Shown here piece after piece: positions 6,191-7,597 of a DNA stretch of 7,597 nucleotides. The notes beneath the pieces were generated by a model. The model had not been told where the DNA came from, ran no database searches, and saw only the letters and a list, made by a program, of their open reading frames with translations. Position 1 is the first letter of the stretch. Each line of letters starts with the position of its first letter. A program made the position numbers and the translations under genes. Source of the stretch: Chitinophagaceae bacterium (lineage in GTDB: Bacteria > Bacteroidota > Bacteroidia > Chitinophagales > Chitinophagaceae); NCBI GenBank assembly GCA_021323155.1, contig JAJTCI010000115.1, positions 1 through 7,597 of the forward strand, in the 5' to 3' direction.

Positions 6191-7573
6191 ATGGGCAATG
6201 AAAAGCTGCTGTCAGACCTCGATCGCCTTCGCGCTAATTTTCAAACCGGTGTTACGAAATCCTATTCCTTCAGGCGGGAACAATTGAGGAAGTTGAAAGA
6301 TGCGGTCCTTCAATACGAGGACGCCCTGTTTGCCGCCCTGGACACAGACCTCAAAAAAAGCAGAGAGGAAGCCTGGGTCACAGAAACCGGTTTCGTTGTG
6401 AGCGAGATCAATGCTGCCCTTAAACACCTCCGCCATTGGATGAACCCGCAAAAGGTGAAGACCAACCTGGTCAACTTCCCATCGTCCAGTTATGTTATGC
6501 CTGAGCCACTGGGCGTAGTGTTGATCATCGGGCCATGGAATTATCCACTTCAGCTTTTACTCACTCCGCTGGTCGGCGCTATCGCATCTGGCAACTGCGT
6601 GGTGCTGAAGCCCAGTGAATTTGCCTCTGCGACGGCGGCGGTCATCAAAGAATTGATCGAGTCCTCCTTCCCCAAAGAATACATTCTATATGTTGAAGGT
6701 GAGGGCGCCCAAATTGTTCCGGCAATGATGAACAATTATCGTTTCGATCATGTCTTTTATACCGGTAGTACTTCCGTCGGTAGAAATGTCTATAAAATGG
6801 CGGCCGATAAACTGGTCCCTGTTACACTTGAACTCGGTGGTAAAAGCCCTTGCGTGGTGGAAGAGGATGCAAACCTGAAAGTGGCCGCCAGGAGAATAAC
6901 GGTTGCCAAATTTTCCAACGCCGGGCAAATGTGCGTGGCACCCGACTACGTACTCGTCCATGACAGTAAAAAACGCCAGTTCATTGAAGCATTAACGCAA
7001 TCACTCCTGCAATTCTTTTCTGAGGAACCGGAATATAATTACAATTATGGCAAGATCATTAATGAAAAACAATTCGATCGCCTGTCAGGCTACCTAAAGG
7101 AAGGCTCGCTGTTACATGGAGGCCGCACGAACCGGGAAACGCTTTTTATCGAACCGACGATACTCGAAGACATTCCACCCGAAAGTTCAATGATGCACGA
7201 GGAGATATTTGGTCCTATCCTGCCAATATTCGGATTCACAAATGCGGCTGACGCAAAGCAGCTGGTTGATAAAAATCCCAATCCCCTTGCCTTCTATGTT
7301 TTTACTGATAGTAAGGAAAAAGAGAGATGGTGGCTGGAAAACATTCCCGCAGGCGGTGCTTGTGTCAACAATGTCTCATGGCATCTTACCAATCATAACC
7401 TGCCATTTGGCGGCCGGGGCACCAGCGGTATGGGTTACTACCACGGAAAATTTTCGTTTGATACATTCAGCCACCTGAAAGCCGTTCTTAAGACCCCGAC
7501 ATGGTTCGACCCTAATGTTAAATATCCGCCGTTCAAAGGCAAACTGTCGCTTTTTAAGAAGATCATACGGTAA
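6191..7573 (+). CDS. Aldehyde dehydrogenase family protein, ALDH3-like (NAD(P)-dependent)
   Basis: This 460-residue enzyme oxidises an aldehyde to the carboxylic acid with NAD(P)+. Motifs are all present: GPWNYP at 114-119 with the oxyanion-hole N117, the cofactor-binding LKPSE at 139-143, FYTGSTSVG at 189-197, the general base E214 in LELGGKSP, the catalytic C248 in NAGQMCVAPDY, EEIFGP at 337-342, and LPFGGRGTSGMG at 404-415. The compact length (no N-terminal extension) and the NAGQ.C.APDY form point to the ALDH3 class, which acts on medium- and long-chain or aromatic aldehydes. A hydrophobic/basic C-terminal end (SLFKKIIR) is present but there is no clear membrane helix. The ATG at 6191 is preferred to an in-frame TTG at 6176, which precedes the conserved region only by an unconserved run. 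It follows the permease by 73 bases on the same strand; no terminator lies between them, so read-through is possible, and no strong promoter was recognised. The gene is complete, ending 24 bases before the window edge. Confidence 0.94.
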   Translation: MGNEKLLSDLDRLRANFQTGVTKSYSFRREQLRKLKDAVLQYEDALFAALDTDLKKSREEAWVTETGFVVSEINAALKHLRHWMNPQKVKTNLVNFPSSSYVMPEPLGVVLIIGPWNYPLQLLLTPLVGAIASGNCVVLKPSEFASATAAVIKELIESSFPKEYILYVEGEGAQIVPAMMNNYRFDHVFYTGSTSVGRNVYKMAADKLVPVTLELGGKSPCVVEEDANLKVAARRITVAKFSNAGQMCVAPDYVLVHDSKKRQFIEALTQSLLQFFSEEPEYNYNYGKIINEKQFDRLSGYLKEGSLLHGGRTNRETLFIEPTILEDIPPESSMMHEEIFGPILPIFGFTNAADAKQLVDKNPNPLAFYVFTDSKEKERWWLENIPAGGACVNNVSWHLTNHNLPFGGRGTSGMGYYHGKFSFDTFSHLKAVLKTPTWFDPNVKYPPFKGKLSLFKKIIR

Positions 7574-7597
7574 CGGTGGCACAGATTTTACGGCAAA

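Noticed and set aside
1..7597. Mobile elements, phage genes, CRISPR arrays, tRNA or rRNA genes, defence systems
   Set aside because: No transposase, integrase, terminal inverted repeats, regularly spaced repeats or RNA gene sequence was seen; almost all of the window is filled by common housekeeping or metabolic genes.

Overview
This 7.6 kb window looks like ordinary chromosomal DNA from a member of the Bacteroidetes, most likely the Chitinophagaceae. That placement is an inference. It rests on the character of the proteins (a Bacteroidetes-type M23 peptidase with Ig-like tail, a long KorB, a Bcp with TPTCT active site), moderate GC, a near absence of Shine-Dalgarno sequences, TAATG gene overlaps, and upstream sequences resembling the TTTG / TAnnTTTG promoter of the phylum.

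Layout. Positions 1-147 are a spacer with a short stem-loop and what look like back-to-back promoters, one firing left out of the window and one right. From 148 to 1886 lies a secreted M23 (LytM-type) zinc metallopeptidase gene whose reading frame is broken near 337-341; the catalytic residues are split between two frames. It overlaps by one base (TAATG) a Bcp-type thiol peroxidase gene (1886-2371). After a 201-base spacer comes korB (2573-3616), the thiamine-pyrophosphate-binding beta subunit of a 2-oxoacid:ferredoxin oxidoreductase, standing without its alpha subunit. A strong hairpin terminator (3642-3665) separates it from the convergent tadA (3668-4111, minus strand), the tRNA adenosine deaminase.

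A 36-base divergent spacer then leads into a rightward group: a GNAT acetyltransferase of PaiA-like appearance (4148-4663), a 12-helix APC/LAT amino acid permease joined to it by another TAATG overlap (4663-6117), and, 73 bases on, an ALDH3-type aldehyde dehydrogenase (6191-7573). The acetyltransferase and permease are probably co-transcribed and translationally coupled. A role of the three in amine or amino acid turnover is possible but unproven.

No RNA genes, CRISPR arrays, insertion sequences or other mobile elements were recognised. I see no convincing undescribed system here. The points most worth a second look are the frameshift in the M23 gene, the solitary korB, and the PaiA-like / permease / aldehyde dehydrogenase grouping.
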